DNA of 64,000 bases from Paramecium sonneborni (lineage: Eukaryota; Ciliophora; Oligohymenophorea; Peniculida; Parameciidae). A program made the position numbers and the translations under genes. The stretch is from assembly GCA_905182985.1 (NCBI GenBank), contig CAJJDN010000024.1, forward strand, positions 185,465 through 249,464. The letters run 5' to 3'. Under the pieces are notes generated by a model. It ran no database searches. It worked only from the letters and a program-made list of their open reading frames with translations, and was not told where the DNA came from. Positions 26,115-37,750 of the stretch are shown here, in pieces (within the stretch, counting starts at the first letter, position 1; the number at the start of each line of letters is the position of its first letter).

Positions 26115-27085
26115 ATGGGACAAGAATGCTAAAAATGCTAAATGAGCTAAGAAGTTTAATAAAGTGAAATAAATAAAAAGGAAGAAATTAGTTCTGATTT
26201 TGATTCTGATTCTGATCCAGAAATAGAAGAATAAGATGAAAAACAGCCCTGTACTTATAAAGATTATTTTAAGAAAAACCACCTTCAATGGATAGTAAGT
26301 CCAATTCTTCAACATTTATAAAGGAGTAATATATTTCTACAGAATCAAAGCAAGATTAAATTTAAAGTTTTTAGAATCAAATAAAATTTGAAGATGGTGG
26401 AATTTATTCAGGAGTAATAATAAATAATATGGCAAATGGTTATGGTAAATTAGAAATGCCAAATGGTGATATATATGAAGGAAATTTTATAAATAATTAT
26501 TTAGAAGGAGATGGAAAATGTATTTATGCAAAGGGACCAATATACACAGGACAATTTAAATAAGGTAAATCAAATGGAATAGGAAAAGAAGTATGGCCAG
26601 ATGGTTCTGTTTATGAAGGAGATTTTAGAAATGGTAAAAAGAATGGTAAAGGATTATATAAATGGAGTTAATAGAGTACTTATAATGGAGAATGGATGGA
26701 TAATATGATTAATGGTGTTGGAAAATATGAATGGCCAGATGGTAGGGTAATTTATTTATTATTTAGAACATAGTCTTATTATGGTTAATGGCTTAGAAAT
26801 TAAATGCATGGTAGAGGATTCTATAAATGGATTGATGGAAAATATTATGATGGGGAATATGAAAATGATAAAAAGTCTGGATTTGGTATATTTAATTGGC
26901 CTGATGGAAAATAATATTAAGGATATTGGCTTGATGGAAAATAACATGGCAAAGGACTTATGATTAACAAAGAAGGAAAAAAAAAATTTGGAGAATGGCA
27001 AAATGGTAAATTAATTAGTTGCTCTGATGAATCTAATTTATAACTTATTCCAGATGGTTGGTATCTCAACACTTTTAATTAATGA
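26115..27085 (+). CDS. MORN-repeat protein
   Basis: MORN repeats bind membranes or scaffold proteins and occur in ciliary and cortical proteins. The 304-residue product begins MGQECQKC, again a possible myristoylation and palmitoylation signal, then an acidic stretch (SDFDSDSDPEIEE) and about eight to nine MORN units such as GDIYEGNFINNYLEGDG, GSVYEGDFRNGKKNGKG, GRSYYGQWLRNQMHGRG and GKYYDGEYENDKKSGFG. Introns: 26295-26323 (29 nt) and 26747-26773 (27 nt). In the second, the nearer AG at 26765-26766 would break the frame; the AG at 26772-26773 keeps the MORN unit intact. Confidence 0.88.
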
Positions 27086-27498
27086 TTAAATTATTTACTT
27101 GTATGTTTTATCTGTTTTTTATAATTTATTCTCATTTTTAATATTCACTTAAATCTCACATAAACTTAAATCATTATAAATTTGCACTTTTTCTTGTCTT
27201 ATAGATTTTTTTTGCGTAATATTCTCATTCCTAAAAATATTTTAAATTCAATATATAGATACTTTTCTTAATTTTTAATTATTATAATAACGACTAACTT
27301 TTTCTACTTCCTTATTTTTTAGTACCTAATACTTATAAATATTTTAATACTATATTCTTCTTTTAGACTTAAAAAATAAGAGTTTAATCTTGGATTTTTG
27401 TTTGCCAGATTTAATTTAAGATTAGAAACCAATTTTTGGAAATTATATATGAATTTTTATTTTATGAATCAAAAACACAAGCATAAAGGAAAGTCAAA
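27086..27498. other. Intergenic, convergent 3' ends
   Basis: AT-rich with many T runs; nothing recognisable. Confidence 0.5.
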
Positions 27499-27960
27499 TC
27501 AATAAATATGAGTTTTCACTTTGAGAAGCAACAACTGTTTAACATTCATCAAAGTTCTTTCTAATCCATCTATAAGGACTTTCATTTTTTAGCATTATTA
27601 TAATTTATATAAGATTTCTTATTATGATTCTGTATTATCTATAATTCTTGAAAAAAAGTCTTGATACAAATTATTAATTGTGGTACTCTTAATTTTTTTA
27701 CTTTTTCTAATCTTTTTTTTTCTTAATGGAATAGAAGAATTTTCTAAAAATTTATTCAATTCTTAATCTTCTGAGGGTTCTTCTTCTCTCTATTATATCT
27801 AAATATAATAATCTTGATTGTTAATGTCATTATCATCTTTAATTTTATGGCTTTAACGACCAAACATTATAGGAGGTGATGAAAAATCAAGATCTTCATT
27901 CTCATTCCAAGATTATTAAGGCCAATCTTCTTCTGTGGATTAAAATTGATCAAGATTCAT
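27499..27960 (-). CDS. Hypothetical acidic-then-basic protein
   Basis: A 153-residue intronless frame from ATG 27960 (MNLDQFQSTEEDWPQQSW) to TGA 27501-27499. The first 80 residues are acidic with Gln; a strongly basic stretch PLRKKKIRKSKKIKST follows (possible nuclear localisation signal), then a helical tail (MKVLIDGLERTLMNVKQLLL). No family recognised. It is clearly coding by Gln-TAA use and G-rich first codon positions. Confidence 0.65.
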
Positions 27961-29969
27961 TATTTTAATTTAATCAATTATAAAATTAAACTTCGACTCA
28001 GGATTGTGAATTTTGCCATAATGCGTATTATGAAGAATTATCATCTCTTTTTTTACAAAATCAATCTTAAGAATTTTTCTATGTCAATTAATTCTTATAT
28101 AAATAATGTTATTTTTCATTATTATTTAATTTATTAAAACAAAAATTATGTCAAATCTAATCCCTATTGAAACAAATTTAGATTTTAATGAATTTTTTAA
28201 TTATTTCCTATCTAATTGTGGAACAATTACTACTCAAACAGTTCTTAATAATTCAAATATTTCCTGAATCTTGTCTTCTCAATAAATTGATGATTAATTG
28301 AATTTAGCAGGTAATATTTATATAGAATATAAAGATTATGAATGAGATTAACTTAATTAATAAATGGAACATCTATTATTAACTGATAATTTTAAATTCT
28401 CATTGATTTTAGTTTTTTAAGCTGATATGTAAATTTAAAAATTTGATTTTTAAGGTCATCTTTTATTAAAAATTAAAATTAATTAAAAATTCTAGACGTA
28501 TGCAATAAGAATATGATAATGCTAATATTAATATTAAACAAAGAGAATATATATTTCTTACATTCATTAAAAATAATCTTTTAAACTTAAGTTTAGACAG
28601 AAATTTTATTTTGGATTAAATGTTCAATAAAATAAAAAAATTGATTATAGATCTGTATACATGTAAAGTAATGTAGAAGAGACTTTATAACTTAAAAATG
28701 CTAATTTTTATTAAGAGATGATAGGTTTATAAAAAAACTATGGGAGTATTTTATAGCAATATTTTATAATACTTTTGCTTATTTAGATAAATATGTAATT
28801 TATTTAATTAAATTTATCAAATATTAAATATGAGTTTTCAACAGATTAATAGGGATGACTTATTTTTTATAAAATAATTGTTATATTACAAAATAAATTT
28901 ATTAATTAGGAAAATAAGTTGCAAATAATATTATAATTAAATCATTAAAAATTTTACATGTTTATAATCAAATAAGTCTTAGAGATAGGTTAATAATGTT
29001 AGAAAAGAATGCAATATTCAATAAAATAATTTATATAAATTTCTATGAATAAGTATGGAAACAATATTGCAAAAAGAGTAATAATTTATTCAAGACCTAG
29101 ATGGATAAAAACTATGGGAAGATAATAAGGCAGTTTAAGAGGAACCCATATATTTCATTACCATAGGTCTTTTCGTAATTTATTTAATGATTAATTTATA
29201 ATTTATCCCATCTAAAGATAATATGAATATTTTACTTAAAAATCAAAACTGAATTTGTTGATTATCTATTAATATTATATGAAAGTATATTTTTAAATCA
29301 TCGTGGACTTATTGTTTGGAAATTTGCTGTACTTAATATCAATACAGAAAGGTTTCCATAAAAAGTGAATTTCGATTATAAATAGAAAATTTATGGTTTT
29401 GAGAAACGAATAAATAGGTTTTATAATAAGTAAACTAAAAATTGAATAATCACAATTTATAATAATAGTATTAATCATATAGTTTATATATACTGTTTGG
29501 ATACAATAATAAAACTAAAAATATGATCATGATGATTACTTATTATTTAAAACTTTTTTATCTCAAAATTCTAGATGTTTCATTAGTAATGGTAATAAAT
29601 ATATCTATAGTCAAAGTACTTAAAACAAATTACTAAAATTTGTAATAAAACAATTCCAAAGTGATGTGAATATTTTTATGATGGCTCAAAATCAATTTGA
29701 TTGACATAAAAATGACAAAATATAATATGATAATAATATTTAATTGCATACAACATTTCAATAAAATTTAACTTATTTAATAGGTATCATTTATTTTATT
29801 CAAGTATATCAATCTATTATATAATCATTATATTTTATAAATAATAAATTCTATTAAAATTAAAATCAATTATTTTAAATCTTTCGAGTGAAGAGCTATT
29901 TGAAGATAATTTAAACAGAATTTATTAGAATGCTAAAATTTAATTATTGTTTTTATTTTTAATAAAAAG
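27961..29969. other. Unresolved, possibly decayed coding region
   Basis: A frame beginning with ATG at 28150 (MSNLIPIETNLDFNEFFNYF) stays coding-like to about 28490 but is broken by TGA codons near 28264 and 28344 that no short intron can remove. A separate small frame, 29055-29252 (+, 65 residues, METILQKEQQFIQDLDGQKL then a membrane segment IYFITIGLFVIYLMI), has good codon structure and might be a small membrane protein. The rest is very AT-rich. Confidence 0.35.
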
Positions 29970-30485
29970 ATGATAGAATTAGGAGAAAAAAAATATATTA
30001 AAGCAACTTAAAGGAAAAAACAAAATTTGCCAAAAGATTTTGATGATTTCTATAAAACTATTATATCAGAACAAGATGAAAGTATTTTATCAACAAATTG
30101 CAAAAGAGGACCATAAGAATCAATTGAAGAGGAATATTTATCAAAATAGATCCAACCACCATTTTACATGTCTTTACCAAATTTTTAATAATTATAACCT
30201 AATAACTACTTAATTATGTCTGCGCCAAACTAAGAAAATTTAAATTTTACCATCAATTAATTTTAATAGGATCCACAATTATCTGATTCAATAAATGAAG
30301 ATAATTCTTAAAATTGTGAGAATGAATAAGAATATAAAATTATTGAAGTAGATAAAATGGAACATTAACTTAATTTTTAGTTTGTAAATACCCATCCTTT
30401 ATTCCATAAAGGAGAAAAAAATAATAAAAAAACCTCCTCCTCAATTATAAATAAAGGTATACAAAGAAAATACATACAAAAATGA
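29970..30485 (+). CDS. Hypothetical Gln/Asn-rich protein
   Basis: A 171-residue intronless frame from ATG 29970 to TGA 30483-30485. It starts MIELGEKKYIKATQRKKQNL and is polar throughout, with acidic patches and many TAA/TAG glutamines. No membrane segment, no known domain; probably largely disordered. The regular codon structure makes it a real gene rather than a chance frame. Confidence 0.6.
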
Positions 30486-31050
30486 TTATAATTAGTGGAA
30501 ACATTATATAATAGTTTAACTTGATATTTAATAAATTGATTAAAAAGTATAAAAATAAAATAATTTGGAAGAATATTATATTTTTAGTTTCATTTTCTCT
30601 TATTCCGCTTATTGAGTTAATATTCCATGATTCAATAACTTGTTAAAATTTCTTGGCTGTTAGATTACTAGTTTTTAATTGAGTCAAAATATATATATTG
30701 ATTTTTTCAAATGTATGATTTCTTTAAATTACTTTTGGAATGTTCATTTGGTTTTTTTATTAAATAATTAATTGGAAATGTTATCAAATGAGAATTACTT
30801 TTGAATTTATTGTAATTTAAAAAGCTTTAATTATATGGAAGAATAGGTAAATATTTAGATGTTTGTCTTATTGTATACTGTTTTATAATATAATGGGATT
30901 GTAATTAATCTAGTATGAATATTTATATGAATTAGATCGATTTATAAATAAAAATATGTATTAGAATCGAAAATAAGTTTTTATTTAATGATTTTAATAT
31001 AAGTAATAATTAAACAACGTGCACATTATTCATTTTAATTAATTAAATAA
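30486..31050. other. Intergenic
   Basis: AT-rich, no convincing frame; promoter of the Sec61 beta gene at its end. Confidence 0.5.
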
Positions 31051-31330
31051 ATGTCTGAAAAAGCATAACTCGCCAAAGACGCTATTAAAAGAAGATAAGG
31101 AGGAGGCAAAAGTCGTAAGATATTTGTGTTAACATGAATTAGCATCAAAATCAACAGAAACTGGGGGACAATCAGGATTGAATTTCTATTCTGGAGATGT
31201 CTCATCACTTAAAGTTCAACCAAACACCGTACTTATAATTAGTCTTGTATATTTGGGAATCGTTGTGCTCTTACACATTTTCAGTAAACTCAGATCAGGA
31301 GGAGCAGAAACAACTCCTGAAGGATAATGA
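31051..31330 (+). CDS. SEC61B: Protein transport protein Sec61 subunit beta
   Basis: Tail-anchored beta subunit of the ER translocon. The 83-residue product has the typical Gly/Lys-rich N-terminus (RRQGGGKS), then GGQSGLNFYSGDVSSLKVQP and one C-terminal membrane helix NTVLIISLVYLGIVVLLHIF followed by SKLR. Length and order match the family; in most Sec61 beta proteins the phrase before the helix is LKVGP.PVLVMS. One 28-nt intron at 31115-31142. GC content is higher than its neighbours, as expected for a highly expressed gene. Confidence 0.88.
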
Positions 31331-31835
31331 TTCATATTATATTATATGAAATATCTACGCATGTTTTGATTTAAAATCAAATACATAAATTTTAAATTTT
31401 GTTTCCTCTTTTTTGAGAAGTGTTGTAATTAAATTTTTGTTTAAAAATGTTTAAAAATATCAAAAGTTTGAATAGTATTCATTCATAACTTTTTATTTAA
31501 CAAATTATACATTTGTATTTTTAAAGAAAATATAAAATAGGCAGGTTTTATTATAGATTTTGAATAATATTATCTATTTTTTTAATCTAAAATACAAATA
31601 ATAGATAAGAAAGAAATAGATTTTAGAATTGAATATGTTTTTTTTTAATTTATTATTATCATTAAAGTTAAAATTAGTGTTGAAAAAGGGAGATTAATAA
31701 ATAAATACTAAAAGATAAAAGATAAAAGATAAAAAATAAAAGAATTCTTAAAAAGAAAAATATTTTTATTTCTAAAATTTTAAAATATAGCTATATTAAT
31801 ATATATATAAGTATAAATTAAATATTAAAATAAAA
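31331..31835. other. Intergenic with a short tandem repeat
   Basis: AT-rich. Around 31709-31741 the 7-mer AAAAGAT/AAAGATA recurs about four times in a row. No gene seen. Confidence 0.5.
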
Positions 31836-32055
31836 ATGCATTTGAGGTATTATTTGAATGAGGAAGGAAAAAGAGTTTACACTTTAAAAAATACACTTGA
31901 TGATGGTTCATATACATTTAATGCTCATCCTGGTATTAATTTAAATTAATTGAATAGCAAGATTTAGTCCTGATGATGTTAACTAGAAATATCGTGTTGA
32001 ATTAAAAAAGAGATTTGGTTTATTGCCAACTTAAGGTGAACCTCATTAATTTTGA
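31836..32055 (+). CDS. NOP10: H/ACA ribonucleoprotein subunit NOP10
   Basis: Small core protein of box H/ACA snoRNPs, which guide pseudouridylation, and of telomerase in many organisms. The 64-residue product is complete: MHLRYYLNEEGKRVYTLK, the proline-bearing HPARFSPDD motif and KKRFGLLPTQ at the end, all canonical. A 25-nt intron (31933-31957) splits the Ala codon before RFSPDD. Length is exactly that of the family. Confidence 0.96.
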
Positions 32056-32192
32056 AATGTTAATGATGATAAAATTTATAGTTTTATGTAATATCAATTA
32101 CCAATAATGTGAACAAAGAATACTTAGGAAAATTAGTTTAGATATTTTTAGTTAAAAAACTAAAACAATATTTTAATATAATTCGTTTAAAT

Positions 32193-32597
32193 ATGTCTTC
32201 AAATATAGAGCTAGTTCCATTTTATTCTTCTTTGCTTCGTACAATATAAAGTATGTTTCAATAGAAATTGATTACAGCTGAAGAAAGAAGTGAGTTGAAG
32301 AATTTTGTTGTTTCTAATGATACGAAAGATTTAAGACAATTATTTAAATCGTATGAAAAAGGGGAATTGGAGGAATTCATTTTAGAAAATTATATAAATC
32401 CAAAAAATAAAGAACAATTTAATGAAGATGATGATGACTCATGTTATTCTATATCTGATATTGAATGCTAAAAAAGTACATTAAGTTGCACTCCAAATTA
32501 ATTTGTAGAGTAATTGAAATAATCCAAGAAAGTAAAATAAGAAAAAGAAGGTATTCGTAAAAGATCAAACTCACTTACATCATTTAAAGAGTTATGA
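32193..32597 (+). CDS. Hypothetical protein
   Basis: A 134-residue intronless frame. It begins MSSNIELVPFYSSLLRTIQS and has helices (EERSELKNFVVSND; LRQLFKSYEKGELEEFILEN), an acidic cluster NEDDDDSC and a basic Ser-rich tail (KKVKQEKEGIRKRSNSLTSF) that could be phosphorylated. No family recognised; clearly coding. Confidence 0.65.
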
Positions 32598-32753
32598 AGA
32601 TAGAAAACTGGACAATTTTTGAGTCTATTTGTGTATAAAAGTTATTTTAATATATTCAAATAAAAAAAATAAGAAAATAAAGAAAGTCTGATATTAATAT
32701 ATATTTTCTTATAAATTAATTTAGTACTTCATAAAACTTGATGATATAATAAA

Positions 32754-34063
32754 TCAATTAAATCTATTTGGCATAATTTTAGGAGCAATTAAAGTCCAAA
32801 AATATAAGCCAGAACAAATCCAACTGGAACCTAATTTGACATTATAACTTAATTAACTTGGCATAAAAATTTCAAATGTATCAATTCTAATACTTGGACT
32901 ACCCCAATTAGTAATCATCATAGACATATACATAGAGCAAAATGCCATGACAATATGAAATACAATATATTGATTAGTTGAATAAGGTTGTAGTTCAATT
33001 TATTCGATTAAAGCTTTAGCTTCATTCATTTATTAAGTAGATGTCATTTCAATTTCAACTTATTAATTTAAATTTAAATTTGATCTCTTCTTTTCACTTG
33101 ATTTATCTAAGATAACTAATGCTTATTTGCTTGATTCTTAGGTGGCAAAAATGATGTATAATAATGAAATAAAATTTAATATTCCATTCACATACATTTA
33201 TATCTTCATATTTTTTTCAGAATCATAAAATATATTGATATCTGCACTTGGATAACTTGATAGGGCACTGAAAGTAAAGTAAGTTATATAACAAGAAATA
33301 CATCCAGTTGCTAATAAAGATCCAGAAGGATTAAATCCAAATAATTACACTATTGTTAGTATTACGATAATTGTAATATTGATGAGATTGATGAAATAAT
33401 TATGATCAAACCAAATAAAGTTATAAATATTTAGAATTAAAGCTAATGTATATGTTAATGAAGCTGCAGCTACCAATGCTGAACCCATTCCTTCTACTCC
33501 ATCATCATACATTCTAGCCCATTTTTCAGCCCATAAATAAAATATATCTATGTAAATAATTATTTAAAATAGCAAATAAATTCCAGAAGCTACAATACTT
33601 ATATCAACATAGACTTCAAAGAATTTATTGGGCATATAGAGTGTTCCATAAAAAAATACAGCAATAAAACTATTTTATTTTATTTATTTTACATGAATTT
33701 TAACAACCACAAACCATCATTTATCATTTTTGCCAACCACCCTTTCTAAAACATAAATATTAGAATTGTAATGTAAAATATTGTAAGAACAAAACTCATT
33801 CTATAGATTCCTGAAATTCCTAAACATAAACTATTAATTCTTTCTGGACATCCAAAATATTATAGATAATTGATGTAAAAATCTTGGATGTAATAAAGTG
33901 CAATAACAGTAAATGCCATTATTAAATAATTTAGGAGAATATAAGCTAATTTAATTTGCTCTTTCAGGGTTGTTTCAGCAAAGTACTTGCAACAACAACA
34001 AGCTAAATTACAGATTTATGTTCCTGCACAACAGAAAGCCTCACATGCAATAGTAATGCACAT
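32754..34063 (-). CDS. SERINC-type serine incorporator
   Basis: Multi-pass membrane protein of the SERINC/TMS1 family, tied to serine-derived lipids and phospholipid scrambling. The model starts at ATG 34063 and gives 428 residues with one 23-nt intron at 33692-33670. The N-terminus has the family's cysteine cluster (CEAFCCAGTQICNLACCCCK). About ten membrane segments follow, with FGCPERINSLCLGISGIYRMSF (family G....VYR.SF) and the C-terminal signature MMITNWGSPSIR and WICSGLYFWTLIAP, characteristic of the family. Confidence 0.9.
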
Positions 34064-34211
34064 GAAATATTAATAATAATTAAATAATATATAATATGTG
34101 ATTAAAATTTTGATATTACGTATAATGAGTGAAGAATAGAAATAATAATTAATAGTTTAATATTATATTAATATAATAATTAATCCATATATAATTAATT
34201 AAAAAATTTAT

Positions 34212-36506
34212 ATGTAAATTCAATCATTCGATGAATTAGCTACAGAGAAGGAAATAAAATTGTTTGGAAAGACTACATCATAGAAATTTTAACGTTTAAA
34301 GATAATCATTATAGGACTGTCAAGTGTAATTAATAACTACAATCCTAGCTTGGATTAGAGATTGCCAAACATATTTCTACACAACAACCAGAATTGATAA
34401 AACTTTGTGATATATAATTACAAAGATTGAAATAATGTGAATAACTTCTAAAAATAAATAATGTTATATAAATAGAAACATTGGAGATGTATTATAAGGA
34501 GAATGAAATATTGTAAAAAATAGAAAAGCATGATTTAACAATAATTTGTGATATTTAATCTTTAAAATTTGCAATAGGAGTAAGTGAACATTTAAGATCA
34601 AATGCATCTTAAAATTAAAAGAATAATAAAGGAGTGATTTGGACATGTACTTTTGGATTCATTTGTCTTAAATTTTCAGATTTTGGTTAAGGATTCAAAG
34701 TATTTGATAGAGATGGAGTATAACCATTTCCTTACCATATAGTGAATATTACTAATTCTAATCCAGGTTTTGTATAAAATCATAATTCAATTCCTCATAA
34801 TTATAAAACTGGTGATTTTGTAAGAATTAGTAATGTTGAAGGTATGTATGACATAAGTAAATGGACCAGAAGCACGTCCTATTAAGATAATATCTTAAAC
34901 TGAATTTTCTATTGGACATACTTAACATTATGAAAAGTACTTAGCAGGTGGATTAGTTTAATTAACTAAAGTACCTTTTAAGTACTAATTTTAAAAGCTT
35001 TCTGAAACTATTTATAATTATAAAATACTTAAAAAACAAATGAAGATAAAGTTGTTTATAACACTGTAATAGCGTTCATTCATTCAATTTGTTAGTGATA
35101 TTGATAGTATAGATGAATTTTAGATTAAAACTAAATTATAATCATAAAATGCTTTAGTTATAGGAAGTGGAGGAACTGGATGTGAGATTATTCGATTATT
35201 TTCATTAATGGAATGTTGTTCTCAGCCATATTTCTAAACTTACTATTTTAGCTGATGATATTGTTCTTAAATATACATTAGAAACTCATATTTGGTTTAA
35301 GTAAATTATACTCTAATTATAGTTAATAAACATTTGGTATGCTAAAAGCTGATGTAGCTTAATAATAAGCACAATTACTAAGTTCCACCATTAATATTGA
35401 TGTAGATAAAAATAAATTTAGTGAAAAATCTGAAATTATTGTCAAATAACATGAAATCATATTTTCTGCCATTAATAATCAAACATCAAGAATATTAATC
35501 TAACAATAAGCTTAAAAACACAATAAAGTATTATTTGATTAAATACTTAATGGTTTAAAAGCTTATACTCAATTTGGAAAACCAAATTAACAACTATAAA
35601 TTTAAGAACTTTAAAAAATGTATATAATGTTGATTAAGATACTTATAAGAAATTTCCTTATCTTCCTATTCATTGTGTACTCTGGGCTATAGAAGTATTT
35701 GATAATAGTTTTGTTGGTTTTGTTACTGATTTTTTAAAATTCTTACATGATAGAAATGGATATCTATAAAACTTTGAAGAACCAGATGTAATTAATAATT
35801 TTAGGGTTGATAACTATCACATTAGAAGCTCATGTTATCAATAGAATATCTAAACCAGGATTTAATTTAACATTAGATAAAATTCTTAGTTTGTCTAAAG
35901 AATTATATGAATTTCATTTTGAATTCAAAATTACTTAGTTACTAAAATAATATCCAATAGATGCATTAGAATGTGTATGGACTGGATATAAAAAAATACC
36001 TTAACCTATGAAATTTGATTCTAATAATATGGATCATGTTGCGTATATTTAAATTACTACTCTTTTGATCTCTAAATTATTCAATATTAATGTAAGTGCT
36101 GTATTTAAATAAGAATATGTAATTGATAAATTGTAACAAATGACTGAAATTATTGGAATCTAACTAATCCTTAAATTTCCTACTGAATATTCATCCTAAA
36201 ATAAACCACAATTCTTAAATTTTGATGATGATTAAGTTCGTGGCTTATATGTTAGATGCATTCATTCATTAACTAATCTAAGATGTACAAATTACAATCT
36301 ATAGCCTATTCCATTATATAAAGTTTAAAAATATGCTCTAGAAATGCAAAGAAGCAATCCAATTATGCATTCAATCATTGTTGGTTGGATGAGAATTGAA
36401 TTATATAAATACCTATATGTAATATTTATATCCAAATCAATAGGGTAATTGCAAATAAAGAAATATGCATATAGATGTTAATAGTAATATTTTAGAATTC
36501 AAATGA
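34212..36506 (+). pseudogene. Ubiquitin-activating enzyme E1-like, frameshifted and truncated
   Basis: Homology to E1 (UBA1-like) runs from MQIQSFDELA to about 36420: GLSSLGLEIAK, FGQGFKVFDRDG, NPGFVQNHN, the adenylation motif IGSGGTGCEIIRLFSLM, KKFPYLPIHCVLWAIEVFD and CIHSLTNLRCTNYNLQPI with ELYKYL. Good introns are 34326-34348 and 35301-35322; a 16-nt gap at 34842-34857 is needed to keep frame. Frame also shifts without any intron near 35205, 35578 (an A run) and 35802. Where the catalytic Cys is expected (P.CTLKNFP) the sequence reads DQDTYKKFP. The C-terminal ubiquitin-fold domain is missing. Either a pseudogene or a divergent E1 with sequencing indels; the family itself is clear. Confidence 0.6.
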
Positions 36507-36539
36507 CAATTATTATTATTAATTCATTCTTAAATTACT

Positions 36540-37749
36540 ATATTATCATTTAATTTAATTTAACTAAAATTAATTTTAAATATTATTATTAGATATACAT
36601 TTTTAATAAACAATTATCATAATAATATTTAATATAGTCCAAAGGCAATTAAAATTGGTAACAGAATAAATAATAATTGGAATTATGACTTATTTTATTA
36701 TTAATTCTATTCATTTTAATCTTTATCTTATTATTATTATCTTTATGGAGAAGCTGTTACTTTATTTGAAGAGATAAATGAGTTTTATTCAATTTTTATA
36801 TCTGAGCCTCTCCTTTTTGGAGAAGATTATTATTAAATAAGATTTTCATCAGTATTATCTTATTAAGATGTATATTATTATTCTTATTGTCTACTCATTT
36901 TGATTCCATATTGCTATTATGATTAATAGGAATACTGTGTTAAGTGGATTGATTTTATTTGAATTGACTAATCGTAATACATTATAAGATAGAGAATTTA
37001 TAATTCCATCAATTTAATCTTTATCATGATTGGAAATTTCATAAAACTTAGCATCTAAAGAATCAGCAAGGTTTCTTCCTTGTTAGGTTTGAACTTGTCT
37101 AAATTCTAGAATTAAAATAACCTTTAATTTTCTAAATCCTAATGGGTAGCAACAATAACAATTTGAATCATATCAGATGAAACTTATTTTAAAATACTAA
37201 TCCAATTTTCTAATGATTTAAATGAATCTTTGTTATCAATCTTATAAAAAATGATGGCACCAGCAGCACTACAATATTATATAAATAATATTAATTACTT
37301 TTAACAAAAGGTTTTTTATATTGCCATAAATTAAGAGCTTCCAGACTAATTAAAATAGTAATTGTTACTGTGTCCCATAATTAATTTTGAACTACAACTC
37401 CATCATTAAATTCTATAGATTTGCTTTCAAATTCAAGTCCAATAGTAGGATCATATTCCTAAATAAATTTGCCTTTAACATATTAAGATAAAAAGCAGGA
37501 TTTACCAACACCTAAAATTAATCTATAAATTAACCTTAGTCTCCAATCAATACAAATTTAAAGAGATATTAATAATCTTCAAAATTCATAAATTTAATAA
37601 TTATTCTTAATATTTATTTGATTACAACATAATAGGCAACATGATAAAAGTAATAAAATATTAATATATTTTAAAGTTTATTCAGTAGAATTAGAAAATG
37701 AGAAAATCCATTTTTAAATAAATAGAAACAAATAATAATATAGATATCT
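36540..37749. repeat. Contig overlap B, first copy (1210 bp)
   Basis: Recurs at 37751-38960 (offset 1211) across a single N at 37750. Contains a full copy of the Rab-like GTPase gene. Unmerged contig ends. Confidence 0.9.
36617..37589 (-). CDS. Tail-anchored Rab-like small GTPase
   Basis: A small GTPase of the Rab type, 283 residues, five introns (37534-37512, 37368-37346, 37298-37269, 37121-37099, 36935-36914). G1 is GDQGVGKS; the effector region DPTIGLEF has the G2 Thr; G3 is WDTSGS instead of WDTAGQ, so the catalytic Gln is Ser; G4 is THQD instead of NKxD; G5 is EISN instead of SAK. After the domain comes a Gln-rich linker of about 80 residues, and the protein ends with a membrane helix (FQLLFILLPILIAFGLYQIL) in place of a prenylated Cys tail. 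It is therefore probably tail-anchored and slow in GTP hydrolysis. The copy at 37828-38800 is an assembly duplicate. Confidence 0.78.
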
Positions 37750-37750
37750 N

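Noticed and set aside
26759..27001. Frames on both strands inside the MORN gene
   Set aside because: Shadows of the MORN repeats in other frames; the MORN reading with a 27-nt intron explains the region.
28150..29370. Long plus-strand reading frame with four TGA codons as evidence of TGA recoding
   Set aside because: At this base composition about seven TGAs would be expected by chance in 400 codons, and other frames look equally protein-like, so recoding is not supported.
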